A stretch of DNA of 64,000 bases from contig OX243814.1 in NCBI GenBank assembly GCA_945859605.1, forward strand, positions 42,144,231 to 42,208,230, given 5' to 3'. The notes under the pieces are model-generated. The model did not search any database. It was given only the letters and a program-made list of their open reading frames with translations, and was not told the origin of the DNA. This DNA is from Lumbricus rubellus. Taxonomy: Eukaryota > Annelida > Clitellata > Crassiclitellata > Lumbricidae. The translations under genes were made by a program, and so were the position numbers. Positions within the stretch are counted from its first letter, which is position 1. Every line of letters begins with the position of its first letter. This document shows, in pieces, positions 1 through 11,062 of this stretch.

Positions 1-149
1 ACCTTCTTCTGAGTTTCTTTTTCAGCCGATGTATTATGTTAGCCTATGTATTATCAATTGAACTATCAATGGTCTACATGATCAAAACGTTTTAGTGGGC
101 ATGATGGAAACAAAGTTCGTCATTGGTTCTTTCACAATGAACCAGTATA

Positions 150-397
150 CAGTCGTATAGCCAGGAATTTTCAATAGGGGGGGTCGGGTTTTTTTGTGTC
201 CTTCATGTCACCAACCCAACAGTGTTACAGTAAATAAGAAGGTAATACAGTAACAAAGGGAATAAAGTAAGAAAAACAATTGTTATTGTAAACAGTTGTT
301 TTGTTTTTCTTATTTAAGTGGATAAATAACCTTTAAAAACTGTTGCCGAGGCCAATGGGGGATTTAACCCCCGAAACCCCCCTTGGCTACGCCACTC
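150..397 (-). mobile_element. hAT-like MITE (CAGTGGCGTAGCC family), copy 1
   Basis: The left end reads CAGTCGTATAGCCAGG and the right end is the reverse complement of a GGAGTGGCGTAGCC-like terminus, so the ends are inverted repeats. The flanking 8-bp repeats CCAGTATA and CAAGTATA match at 7 of 8 positions, as expected for an old hAT-type insertion. The interior matches, in inverse orientation, the element at 55192-56608, including a shared stretch with AACTGTT, TTATTTAAGTGGATAAA and ACTGTAACACTGTTGG. No coding capacity is visible, so it is non-autonomous. Confidence 0.75.
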
Positions 398-670
398 CAA
401 GTATAAGTGTATCTTCACAATGGCTTAAGACGGACGAACGGATGTAGGCTAAGCTACATGTACGTAGGAATGTTCGTGGAAATATAAACATACAGCACTA
501 CATTCTCAGTAAACCATCTCTTCAATTACGAGGCACTTCCTTCTCGCGAGTCATGAGACCTACAGTTAATTTATAAAATTAGTCTTACCTGTTATTGAGC
601 CAATACCTGTTCCAAATAAGAGAATTAAATCACACACGAAGCCAATCCTACTCAGTATCATGTGTGTACA

Positions 671-671
<1 letters not shown>

Positions 672-706
<35 letters not shown>
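672..706. repeat. (GT)n microsatellite
   Basis: An almost pure GT dinucleotide run lies about 230 bp upstream of the first lectin TATA box. Confidence 0.95.
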
Positions 707-708
<2 letters not shown>

Positions 709-932
709 CCCAAGGTCATACTGTCTTAGACCTCCACACACAGTAATAGTGCATGGAAAATACCGCATAGCGAAGAGGTCAATTGCGAAGAGGTCAATTT
801 TGGGATAACTCGCATGAAAGATAACAATGTACTAATTATGACATGCATAGGCATTAGGCAGTAACACAATGAGAAGCGGATATCAAATCAGAAGACCGCC
901 TGTGGACGCTATTCGTTAATGCTCAGTAGGCC

Positions 933-940
933 TATATAAG
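933..940 (+). promoter_or_regulatory. TATA box of lectin gene 1
   Basis: TATATAAG lies about 30 bp upstream of the start of a block (about 965-1112) that is conserved with the matching region of lectin gene 2 (about 51714-51862). Conservation of the TATA position, the block and the splice donor between the two loci supports a core promoter and 5' UTR. The inferred transcription start is near 965. Confidence 0.7.
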
Positions 941-1112
941 AGTCACTGAGAACAGGCATTGTTCATTGTGAGGTTGTTCGCCGTATAAGCAACTACACAT
1001 CGTGCTGTTCACTTCTGTCATCTGCCGACAACTGCATGCATCCGGGCGACTACCATCCTTGCAACTAGTTCATTGTGAACAGTTTCTGAAGATCTTACAT
1101 CCACGGTTCAAG

Positions 1113-3403
1113 ATGTCGGTACGTTCCTGCGTCAGCTTCGTATAGGTTGCTGTGACACACGCGCACAAAACTATTATACACATACGCATAAACACTTTAT
1201 ATAGATCTATTATTAAAAAAATATGCATGTTTTCACTAAATTTGAACTGTTCTGATTAAAGCAGGTCATTTTCTTAACAATTTAACGTTTAATCTACTTT
1301 CACCTAACATGACAATCCTCTTGTGCGAACTGATGTCATTATTCGTCCGCATTGTCTCTAAGTTTGGTCATATCTCGGACTACATTCGTGATGTCCTACA
1401 TTGGCTTCCCGTTCAGTCTCGCATCCACTTCAGGGTTATTTCCCTTGCTTGGCGCTGCGTCTTGGGAACAGCACCTCTTTATCATCGTCAGTTCTTTATT
1501 CTGACCTCAACTCTCTGCGCTCGGCCTCTCGAGGTGACTTTGTGGTTCCCTATGCCCGCACAGCCACAGAATAAGGCATTTTCGGTCACTGGACCTTCCA
1601 TCTGGAATGATCTTCTCTCTAACCTGCGTTCCCAACCTCGGAACATCTCTGGCACATTCCATAGATTGCTCAAGACTTTTCTTTTCGACTGTTTCAAAGA
1701 TTCAAGCCTTTCGATTTTTTAAAGTTATTGTGAAGAAATTCGGGTTTCTCTGGGTAACAGAAGGGATAACTGTGATTTACAGCTGGACGATTGAGAACCT
1801 ATGCAACTTTTAATTTAAAGTTGATCACTTTATTCCGATCGAAATATGGAAATGATGCATTATAGCGAAAACAGAGAAACCTTGTTTCTCTCCGCGCATC
1901 ATAAACATGAAAAAATGCTGATGCGACGATTTGTTGGTTATACTTCTATCTATCTATCTATGCAATTTATATAGCGTCCCTTCAAGGAATCTACTCAGAG
2001 GCGCTCCCGACCCAGACCCGGTCAAAAAGAAAAGTCTTCTTCTCTTCTTCATACTTTCTTACTTCAAATTAAAATTTCCGTATATGCAGATAGAACACCG
2101 TCTCAGTCGTTGTGGAACCGGGTGATGGTACTTCTGTTGTTCATCATCATCATCATGGTCCATGGGCTCAGTGCCCGTAGGTGTCAACCGCATGGCTCAC
2201 AATCCGTTTCCATTTGTCTCTTTCCTGTGCCGCTCTGTTGTTACCGATTGAAATTTATACCAGCTCGCTACCACACGTGCTCATTAGGGGGCTCCGAAAA
2301 AGTGGAACATTCTTAGCCCCCGGATATTTTCCCAAGTTTCATAAAGATGAGTCTAAAAAAACAAATTTGAGGATTCTATATTAAGATTAGCTTTGCCACC
2401 AGCACGATGAAGTTTTCCAATAATGGCTATTTTTCCTGGACGGGATGATGGAAGAGGGAGACAGAGAACTGAAGGACATGGCACAACAGCGTGAAACGTG
2501 GAGACATTGGACGTTTGGACCTGCCGCTTGGCAGAGAACTTAAAGAAGAAGAAAGGCTATTTTTCGGTTGAAAATACAAACTGCGGGTGTACATGAAAAA
2601 ACTAGTACGCGTTTATAATTTATTGGTCACAATGTGGGCGGAGTTTGGTTTCCGTTTGGGGGAGGGGGCTAAAAACGTGGTCCAGAACGAGCGGCGAAGA
2701 CAATAAAATATCATTTTCTCGGTCAAAAAATTGATGACCATTTTTTAGTCGTCAAGTTAAAATCTCATGAAAATTACTATCTTCCCGTACAAGAAAAGTT
2801 GATGACCATTTTTAGTAATTTGATTAAAAGTTCTTGGAAGAGGGCAAACCCGGAAAAAGATACAATTTCTACGGTAAAAATATGAATCGGGACTTCTTGG
2901 GGATTTCAGCCCCCACCTAGCTCTGATAAACCTCGGCCATGCTAAAGCGCCTCTTCAGTTGGTAGGCTACAATCTCAAGACAGCAAACGTACAGGGCAGT
3001 TTCTTTGGAACACATTGATTAATTTTGTTTGTAGTTAAATTGGTCAGTGTTAAATTCTTTTTCATCTTTCAGTATTACTTCATAAAGAGTCAGCAGACTG
3101 GTGATGTATTGGATGTGGAATACAGCGGTACTTTGCCCGGTACGCCGGTCAGTCCATGGGGGGAAAACGGCTCAGATGCCCAGAAGTGGCGCGACGACCC
3201 ATGTACAGGAACCATCCGTACCAAGCTCAATGATTATTGCATGGACGTTGTTGGTAAGACATTCAACTCGATTGTAAGATAATAAACAAACTGTTGCTAA
3301 TGCTAGCAGTGTATTAGTAGTAATAGTTGTTGCAGCAGCAGTCGTAGTCGTATGGTAGTAATATATTGGCGGTGGCAGTGGTGGTGGTGATGGCAGTAGT
3401 AGG

Positions 3404-3438
<35 letters not shown>

Positions 3439-5043
3439 TAATAGTAGTCGTGGTAGTAGTATTGATATGGATTGTAGTTGCAATTGAAATAGCGATAGCA
3501 GCAGTAGTAGGCGTAATATTGGTAGTAGTAGTACTAGTGCTAGCAACAGTTATGATAATAGTCGTTTTTCCAGCCATAGTAGTAGGCAATAGGCCTAATC
3601 AACAGCAATTGCTGTCGAAGAGTGGCTTTACTCAAGTTTTGGAACTACAGAATTGACGACCTAAGCAGAAAATAACTAATTTCAAAGTCGATGCATTTGC
3701 ATAGCCATTGAGACTGTTACAGCGCCATTTTTGTAGCGCACACTCAGCAAGACGACCGTTCTTTGCTCAATAATTCTGATGCGCTGTCTCTGCCTTCACT
3801 GACGGGGAAGTGGTGTTGTTTTCGTTAACAAAAACGAAAATGGTAATTAATCAATCCACACTGCTATCTGCCAATCTATAGTTCTATGCTGAAATTATTG
3901 CGTGCGCGCACGCACACATAGAGAGACACAAACACATACGCATGCAAACAAAGCGTAGGCTACTAACTCAGAACACGTGCTCTCCCATGCAGACGTCAGT
4001 ATTGTTGACTACAAGGATAAGTTATGTGATACAATATTATCAATCTATATTGGGTATGGGCCTATTTATATCACCAATTAGGCTAACTAACGTAATAATC
4101 AGTTTCTATTGAATCCTTGATTAGATAATCGACTTGTTATCAACCCATACCAGGCGGGTAACGTCCACCAACAGTGGGAACGTGATGGGCATATGATCCG
4201 CAACCGGGCCGAGAGTAACATGGTTCTGGACATGGTCGGTAAGTAATCCACAGTAAACCAATAAGCTTATCAGCTTTACTCAAGTTCTGGAGCTACAGAT
4301 TGTGTCGGAATTGGTATTCTAAAAATATTAAGCAGCATTCTAAACTATTCTACAATGTAATTTTAAAATAGCCTATGCCGAATATTTAGTTTAATCTTTT
4401 ATGCAATACAAATTTAGAATCTTGCTGTGTTTAGCTTGATTTCAGCTTTAAATGCTTATTATGGAAACATTCAATCTTTGTTTGAGCTACCAAAGTTGAC
4501 CTGGTGTATAAAGAAATCAAGCATTGTAGCTTCTTCTTGTAGAATGTCGTAGAGACCATAAAATAATGATTACTGAAATTAGTGTAATAATCCAACCGAA
4601 AATGCGTGAATTGATTATGCTTTGACAAAAAATAAACTAAAAGATACGAAATTTATTCGAAGGACGAAAGTCACGAAACTCTGTCAATCGTCCAAATACG
4701 GATGCACTTCTATGGCCTTATTGGCGCACTACCTGGGAATTGATTCAAATTGTTGCTTGTATCCAACTGTAGGCCTACATAAAGTATAAATAAGTAAGTA
4801 AGTAAGTATGTATATTCTTTACTTACCCAATGCATAAACCACACTTTGGTTTACAGGTAATTAAGCATTATATAGCATTCTTGTTAAAAACGATTTCTTC
4901 ATGAAGTTACTAGCTCTTGCTACTATTACATACATGTACTAAATGCTTATTCATTGTTTACAGAACCAAAAGCGAGAGCGAGAGTGTATGCCTATCCTGA
5001 GCACGGGAGAGAGAATCAGCGCTGGACTTTCGAGCTGGCTTAA
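1113..5043 (+). CDS. Ricin-B-type beta-trefoil lectin, gene 1 (4 exons)
   Basis: The coding exons are 1113-1118 (ATG TCG, donor GTACGT), 3073-3253, 4125-4238 and 4964-5043, and all junctions are GT-AG. The junctions after exons 2 and 3 are phase 1. The spliced frame is open for 126 aa and ends in TAA. The protein is one complete beta-trefoil: three QxW motifs, QKW 39-41, QQW 78-80 and QRW 119-121, are spaced about 40 residues apart, one per lobe, and it ends in WTFELA. Exon 2 starts with YYFIKS and holds LDVEY and GTIRTKLNDYCMDV, typical of the ricin_B_lectin fold. There is no signal peptide or other domain, so it is a cytosolic or non-classically secreted sugar binder. Exons 2 and 3 have the same lengths (181 and 114 nt) in the paralogue at 51863-58906. 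The ligand is unknown. The two-codon first exon is the least certain part, but the duplicate supports it. Confidence 0.87.
1393..1721 (+). mobile_element. 5'-truncated CR1/L2-like LINE, C-terminal RT fragment
   Basis: The reading frame contains LHWLPVQSRIHFRV, then FSVTGPSIWNDLLSNLR and FHRLLKTFLF. These are the conserved segments downstream of the reverse transcriptase domain in CR1/L2-type LINEs. The same blocks occur in the longer copy at 55398-56574 (LHWLPLTARIQYKI and CLKTFLF). It sits in intron 1 of lectin gene 1. The catalytic RT core is absent, so this is a dead fragment. Confidence 0.8.
1952..2030 (-). mobile_element. LINE/SINE 3' tail fragment
   Basis: A (TCTA)n run is followed by TTTATATAGCGTCCCTT and CTACTCAGAGGCGCTCCCGAC. 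This is the 3' tail seen, reverse-complemented, on the LINE at 55398-56574 and on the SINEs at 45168 and 49298. Only the tail remains here. Confidence 0.6.
2434..2556 (+). mobile_element. LINE 3' end fragment (second LINE family)
   Basis: One frame reads MMEEGDRELKDMAQQRETW, then RHWTFGPAAWQRT and a stop, followed by an AAAGAAGAAG tail. The segment at 23041-23176 encodes the matching [19 protein letters not shown], then [13 protein letters not shown] and stop, with the same tail. Two copies sharing C-terminus and tail are best explained as 3' ends of one non-LTR retrotransposon family. Confidence 0.6.
2632..2935 (+). repeat. GTGGGCGGAGTTT-family repeat fragment
   Basis: It starts GTGGGCGGAGTTTGG and has internal near-repeats of AAAAGTTGATGACCATTTTT. 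The same start appears at 7203, 28184 and 58064, and the inverse end near 29644-29657. It is probably a truncated copy of the element at 28184-29657. Confidence 0.5.
3301..3600. repeat. Compound (AGC/AGT/GTA)n trinucleotide tract
   Basis: A long degenerate trinucleotide tract lies in intron 2 of lectin gene 1. It creates open frames of polyvaline/alanine or polythreonine type on both strands, which are not genes. Confidence 0.9.
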
Positions 5044-5310
5044 ATATATTACCGAGGCTCCGATGTTCCAAGCCGTCAGTGGTACAAATAATTATACACG
5101 GAACATCAGGAATAGCCAGGATCACAAATTGAACTAATATAATTTAAGCCCACGCTTCATTTTAGAAACAGAATCAAGTTTCGTATAATTACTAAGGCCC
5201 TACTTGGATTAATAATATTAGTCTTCATAGAACTGCTACACAGATTAATTAACATTTTTTGCTCTTGACCCATACAACAAATCTCTCAAAAACTGTGAAC
5301 ATGTATGGAG

Positions 5311-5316
5311 AATAAA
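5311..5316 (+). promoter_or_regulatory. Likely polyadenylation signal of lectin gene 1
   Basis: AATAAA lies about 270 bp after the TAA stop of lectin gene 1. The surrounding block (about 5285-5530) is conserved downstream of lectin gene 2 (about 60230-60465), although the hexamer itself is not kept there. Confidence 0.5.
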
Positions 5317-5494
5317 ATGCTGGAAAATGCTTTGTTCGATTTAATAATTAAATTTTCTATGCAAGTTGTTTGAGAATGTTCCTTTAAAATTTCTGCTTTA
5401 ATCACAACTGAACGAAATGTCAAACTAAATAAATGAATTGGGGCAGATTAGGCTAAGAAGAATAACTTTTATGGAAGTAGAAAGCGAAAGGTAC

Positions 5495-5584
5495 ATAGAA
5501 GAAGAGGTAGAAGAAGAAGTAGAAGAAGAACAAGAACAAGAACAAGAAGAAGAGGAAGAGGAGGAGGTGGAGGAGGAGAAGGAG

Positions 5585-5634
<50 letters not shown>

Positions 5635-5720
5635 AGATGAGAAGGAAGAGGAAGAGGAAGAGGAAGAAGGAAGAGGAGGAGGAGGAGGAGGACGAAGGAA
5701 GAAGAAGTAGAAGAAGAAGA
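5495..5720. repeat. Polypurine (GAA/GAG)n tract
   Basis: About 220 bp of pure purine on the plus strand, made of GAA, GAG and GGA triplets. The equivalent position after lectin gene 2 (about 60418-60460) holds only a short version, so the tract expanded in this copy. The acidic or leucine-rich frames across it are artefacts of composition. Confidence 0.95.
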
Positions 5721-6680
5721 GAAAAAAAGGCAGAAGAACCGTAATGGTGCAGTTTCTTTAGTTTCCAAAGATAACTAATAGCTACATGTATAATAATTAT
5801 GTGTAAAATGTCAATGCGTTCCTCTTTCGTTTCTTGTCTCAGAGAGGCACGACGGGTCCTCTCTTCGAAATTCTTACTTTTGGTCAAGATATTGGCAAAA
5901 ATCTCAGGGGGGTCTTTTTTCGGCCCACCCTGTATGTGCAGGCCTTGGACCAACAAATATATTGTCACGTAAGCTATAATGGATAGAATTCCTGAACCAG
6001 AAAAGATTAAATCAAACTAACAATGTTTTCTAAAACAAACAATTCAGGCTGAAACATAAATCACTTGCTTAGTGACTTCTACAATCTACATGTACAGTCA
6101 GAACTCTGTATCAACCTTTGTTCAATGGGGGAAATGATGCTGTTTATAACAATCGTGAAATAGCCTCTAAAGTAATAACGTTTATCATGTTCGGAACGAG
6201 AGCACCTGAGGAGTATAATAATTTTTATCAGACGAATTATTGTTGTTTCTCCTGCATGGAGAGACGGAAGTTTATTTAGGTTAAGCTATACACGACTGTT
6301 CAGGAAAACAAAGCCATAAAATAGATATCTCCATTTATTTTAGAATGAAAACCATTGGGTCTCATCACACACGCGTGAATTTTGAAATAAACAAAGCAAT
6401 AGAGCATCATGATTAGATCTGTATTCTGCTTCATTCTGAACAAAAGAAATGAGTAGGCCTTTCTATTATATATTACTATAATATTAGAAACAAATAAGAC
6501 CGCAGAACTGGCTGAGATTTGTATTCTATGTTCACGTCAAATTGATTGACGACATTGTATACGAACACGTGTAGGCCTACGTGTAGTTATCAGGACCATA
6601 CGTGGCAAATGCCTATGCGGATTTCTTCCTAAGCAAGTGCAGGTGACCAAAACATACGTTGCAAAAATATTAGAAGATTT
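5721..6680. other. Intergenic, no gene seen
   Basis: AT-rich sequence between lectin gene 1 and the cysteine-rich peptide gene. A short repeat-like piece (TCAGGGGGGTCTTTTTTCGG, about 5905) resembles ends of the GC-rich mobile repeats elsewhere in the window. No splice-consistent exons were found. Confidence 0.5.
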
Positions 6681-6685
6681 CATCC

Positions 6686-6693
6686 TATAAAAG
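6686..6693 (+). promoter_or_regulatory. TATA box of the cysteine-rich peptide gene
   Basis: TATAAAAG is followed about 30 bp later by a short segment ending in a strong donor at 6772 (ATCG then GTAAGAAAG). This suggests a non-coding first exon of about 6715-6771 that splices to the acceptor at 7717. Confidence 0.6.
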
Positions 6694-7202
6694 ACACGAG
6701 AGTTGAACGCTTCATCATCGAAGTGTTGTCTACAAGTGCACCACGCGTAAATTCGACATCAACTGCAATCGGTAAGAAAGCTTTAATTAACCGTTCAGGT
6801 ATAATGAGCCGTAGGCCTACTATGTGAGCCCTGCAGGCCTGGACGTCGACGGATCACCTGTGACTTAACACCCGTGAAAGCCCAGCTTTAATAATTATGT
6901 GACTGACTACTCACCAGCAGCAGACTGCGAAACTGGACTTAGCCGCCAATGCTGCTGAGTTCCCCCATGCATTTAATCTTCTCCTCTGTCATGCGGGACC
7001 TTAGGTGTTTTGACTCATTGAAATAATTTTTTAAAATTTCGTTGCGCTATGTTTTTAGATCGTTAAAAACAAATGGACGGGGTCGCTAAGAGTGATATAA
7101 CTTTTGTTGTGTTTGAAATTATTTGGAGATATTTGGTTGTTGGGTGTAACAAATTAATTACATTTTGACTGTGAAATGGTATTTCAAACTTCTTACTTTT
7201 GG

Positions 7203-7262
7203 TATGGGCGGAGTTTATCGGGGGCTAGGGGGGCTAAGCCCCCCAAACATGCCTTAATGCAA
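7203..7262 (+). repeat. GGGCGGAGTTTAT-family repeat end
   Basis: The segment ATGGGCGGAGTTTATCGG followed by GGGGGGCTAAGCCCCCC matches the left ends at 28184 and 58064. Only the end is present, in the 5' intron of the cysteine-rich peptide gene. Confidence 0.5.
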
Positions 7263-7747
7263 CGCTTTTAATGGGTAGGAGTTGAATATTTTGGTTGGTG
7301 TTGGCAGTTGCTCATTGCTTTAAACTTCTAAAGCTCTTGTTATTGCTAATCATGTCTTGTTTTGTAGTCCTAGGTCTGCCTACACCAACCAAACACTATA
7401 AAACAAGACATGGTTAGACCTCGATAATTCAGCAACTCTAGTAAAAGCCTTAGAGCAATTAGAAACATCATTGCTATGGACTACAAAAAGACGAGAGCTA
7501 AAATAGGCACTTGGGGAACTCGACATAAGATAGGAACAAATCACAGAGAGCAGCATAACTGCATAAGAGACAATCCAGATACACGAAAGACAATCTAGTT
7601 CATGCATGTGGCTTTTGTAGTAATTACGGCTGATTTATGTGACACAATGTCATGTTCTTAAGCTCTGAAACTCATGCTCTTAAAAATACAGCGATATGGT
7701 CAACTTTTATGTTTCAGTAAGAAAACTGGTCTAATTCCAACGTAAAG

Positions 7748-10024
7748 ATGAAAACGCTTTGTTTTTGGCTTCTGTTCTGCTCTGTGGTGGCAGAATATGC
7801 GTAGCCTATTCAGCAAAATTGCCCAATTGTAAGCATAATTATACCGGTAGTCTATAAGCCCTATAGGCCTACCCTACAGCCTATACGCCTGATGATATCA
7901 TAAAAAGATATGGCACATGAATATGGTTTCTATGATTTAACTGCTTGAAATTATTGCAACTGAAATTGCCATTAGTTAGAAAGTGTTCAAAGCTTTCACA
8001 AAACGTATTTTATGATTTTGAACATTCATTCACATCATATGCTTCTATAGCGTTTCTTAGAGGGTAATCCATCCACGTACATATAATTGCCGTGCTCGAT
8101 GTAGAAATGTAATTCGCACAATAATCATAATCACATAAAATCAGATTTCTGACAGCCTTAGGCCTATATGAAAAATATGAGCTATCATGAGACGATGTAA
8201 ACGGGATAGGAGGGGCGAAGGATCGAGAAATATTATGTTCTCGGTGAGTAATATGACTCTATAGGCTATTCTGTTCGTTCAGATATTTTAAGCCAGAGTA
8301 GTGATTCGGGGGAGAGGCGCTGTTTGGTTGTGTTTGGGGTTAGTGACACAAAGGCTGATCAATATGATTCTCTCTAGGTCCTTTACTTTGAGGAATAGAG
8401 AGGTAAAGAAATAAGGAAGAGTTAAAGTAGCATGGGTGTATGACTGAGCAACGGATTGTTTATCCTTTGTAGGCCTATCTCTCACAGAGAAGAAAGTGAG
8501 CCATGTAGTTGAGTTTTAATCGTTAACTAAAGACAGAGGGATGAATCTCGCCGGAAGAGAGTGTCGGAGTTTTAGACGGCAGGCGCCAATGAGCCAACTG
8601 GGTAGCATACCTGGGTGTATTGGCTAAATTATTAGATAATTTGAAAGATAAATTAAAATATAAAATAGGCTTAAAAGCTTTGTATTCTTAGAATAAATCG
8701 ATAGAAAGAATGGCAACGGATTTGAGCAAGCCGTATAGGCCTGTAATTAAATAGGCCTATAATTAAATATTATCTTCATTTATAAAACCTGAATGACAAA
8801 CCATATTCAGATAAATAGCTGCGGAACAGGTAACATAAATTAGAGCTGGCAATAAGTCATTGTCTATAATTGACCTAAGTATAATATGGGTTTTACATTG
8901 TAGCTGATGAGTTTTACCAGAAGAATTTGGTCCACCCAACGAACAAAAAATTTATTGACGCGAGCAACGAAATGATATAAAGAGGTTATTACTTGGTGCA
9001 GCCAGAAGGCTTTATATCATAAGGTTATTGATGCTCACCCCACAGTAAAGGCAATCATTAAATTTTGTGTTAATGAAGAGCACGAAAAGGAAAGTGTTGA
9101 GCTATCCGATAGGAGAGACCAAATAGGCTATTATGCTTAAACATCATGCAAGAAATTCTTAAAGAATGTAGTCAAAATATTAGGATGTTGTATGCATGAA
9201 GCAGGCTTATTTGCTTGATTTCTGTAGGTTGCAGTTAAGTCGAAGGCGGGCATGCGCAAAAATACAGGCCAAGTAGAGTCTATGGCGGTGTCATTAAAAA
9301 TGCAGTTTGCATTCGTATGCATGCTAACCGAAAACTGTTCAACACCCTAGCGGTGTTGTTTCTTCACTCGCATTAGTAGACCCGTTGCCTAACTCACTAG
9401 GCCATATAGGCACTCGCGTTCGTGATTCACTTTTGATTTTCAATATATTTACGGTTTTACTATCTTTCGTCTTAAAAATGGTAACCATTTTACAATATTC
9501 TAATCTATGCGAATTCGAATGGCGAGAATTTTTTTGCATATCACAGTCTAACTTAAACTGTTCTCATACAAGCTTTAAGAAATTACGGACTTAAGGTTAT
9601 TAGGCCTAAATTGATATTTCCATTTATATTTTTGGGTCAAACAATACATGTATTATTTTCATCATCTCAGTTTTGACTTTCGTATGCCTATATAGATTTC
9701 GTAGGCCATAGGCAATTGCCTGTTGTACCAAATGGATAGGACGACCATGTGTTTCGGCTTAACAACAATTGTCTCTATTAGCAAAAATTCTAATTGCATG
9801 ATTTTGGTTGCAGGTTATATGAAAATGTGAAGAACTCAAAACGCTCACAAAATTCCATTGCCTATAAGCTTAATATTTTATCGCATAAGAGAGCACCAGC
9901 AAATTCAAGTTGCATTGCTCGCTATGAAGAATGCGATCGCCCTCAAGATAAGTACAAAAACTGCTGTAAGCCTTACGTTTGCGTGCAGCAAACAGGCAAG
10001 AAATCTTGGAAATGCGATAACTGA
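7748..10024 (+). CDS. Secreted six-cysteine (knottin-like) peptide precursor, 2 coding exons
   Basis: Coding exon A is 7748-7800, entered from an acceptor at 7717 (TTATGTTTCAG), with donor GTAGCC at 7801. Coding exon B is 9814-10024 after TTGGTTGCAG. The junction is phase 2 and the joined frame is 87 aa ending in TGA. The N-terminus is a short hydrophobic signal peptide (MKT, then a Leu/Phe/Cys/Val core, ending near VVA). A charged propeptide follows, with a Lys-Arg processing site before the mature part. The mature region has six cysteines spaced C-x6-C-x9-CC-x4-C-x10-C. The central CC and this order fit an inhibitor-cystine-knot-like fold. Known families with this layout include antimicrobial, regulatory and toxin-like peptides, and the sequence does not say which this is. 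It lies between lectin gene 1 and the Ig receptors. The donor is weak, so exon A is less certain than exon B. Confidence 0.68.
7801..9813 (+). other. Intron of the cysteine-rich peptide gene
   Basis: About 2 kb of AT-rich sequence with scattered TAGGCCTA words. No coding exon, RNA gene or clear transposon end was recognised. Confidence 0.5.
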
Positions 10025-10161
10025 TCCGAATAAATGATATGGTGAATCCGAACGACATCATTCATTCACCATGCTATAAACATCGGATAATCAAGTAGGA
10101 CCTATTACGCTGATAGTTCTAACCTCGAGCATGCGTTGAAAGTGTGCGAAATGTCTTGAAC

Positions 10162-10167
10162 AATAAA
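10162..10167 (+). promoter_or_regulatory. Likely polyadenylation signal of the cysteine-rich peptide gene
   Basis: AATAAA lies about 140 bp after the stop codon. An earlier AATAAA at 10029 is only a few bases from the stop and is less likely to be used. Confidence 0.45.
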
Positions 10168-10169
10168 AA

Positions 10170-11062
10170 TTATATTGACCAAGCATTGAACACTCTTTTG
10201 AATTAGAAATTCTCTTCGAGTCTCTCGATGATAAGAGAGCTGGTCGGTCCGTGTTCAGATCGGGATCAAATCCACAACAAGGCAAATAGATATTTTTCGA
10301 TTTCGGTGATGGCCTAATGGTAGGTCTATAAAATGGCTAATATTAAAATGCCGAGTCGTGGAAATTTTATTGAGAGAATGCTGTAGCGTTCCGATAAGTC
10401 CCTTCTAAGCATTAAGCCTAAACTACGTAATAGCCTACGTAGCCTATGCGGTATAAATGTTTTCATAGCTTTGCACTCTGATACATCAAAAACGCGTTGT
10501 TTAGGCCTATACTTCTATCATTTTATCTAAGCTTATAATTCTTCTCTAGGCCTCAGTCTACTTGTGCATAGGCCTACAATGTCAACTGAACGCACCCTGT
10601 GGATTTAAGAGCAGAATAAAATTCCGTATGTGAAAGAAAACGATGTCGTAGAATCTAAGGTCTTATTTTCAAGCGTTTGTAACTTCAACCGAAGTTTCGT
10701 GTTTTGTTCCCGCCTGTTTCCATTTTGTTTCCATTCGACACAGGCATTCCATAATTACATGTATGGCAAATTACATAAAACAAGGAAGATCATCTCAGTC
10801 ACGAAGCTGATGTCATGAACGTATGCTGACGATTATAAACGAAGACAATGATGAATAGGCCTACAGCTGCCTACACATAATGGTCTGTTGTGGCAAAAAT
10901 AATAGAAACTATCGCTTAACATAATTATTACGTCTTGTGAAGTTTGCGGATAGAAGACATATTGGATTCTGAATACTGATTTTAAAATTGCGTTTCTTTT
11001 TGGAACATAGTAAGCATCCAGTGTCATTTTTATTGTCACTGTTTGAACGGTCTACGTAATAT
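10170..11062. other. Intergenic between the convergent peptide and IgA genes
   Basis: AT-rich with several TAGGCCTA words and no supported exon. TTTATT at 11029-11034 is an AATAAA on the minus strand just past the IgA stop and may serve as its polyadenylation signal. Confidence 0.45.

Noticed and set aside
3172..3656. Val/Ala-rich and Thr-rich frames on both strands
   Set aside because: Trinucleotide tract in a lectin intron. The only real coding part nearby is exon 2 (3073-3253).
5438..5710. Glutamate-rich 90-aa frame
   Set aside because: It is produced by the polypurine tract. The opposite strand and other frame are equally open as Leu/Pro-rich, and there is no splice or homology support.
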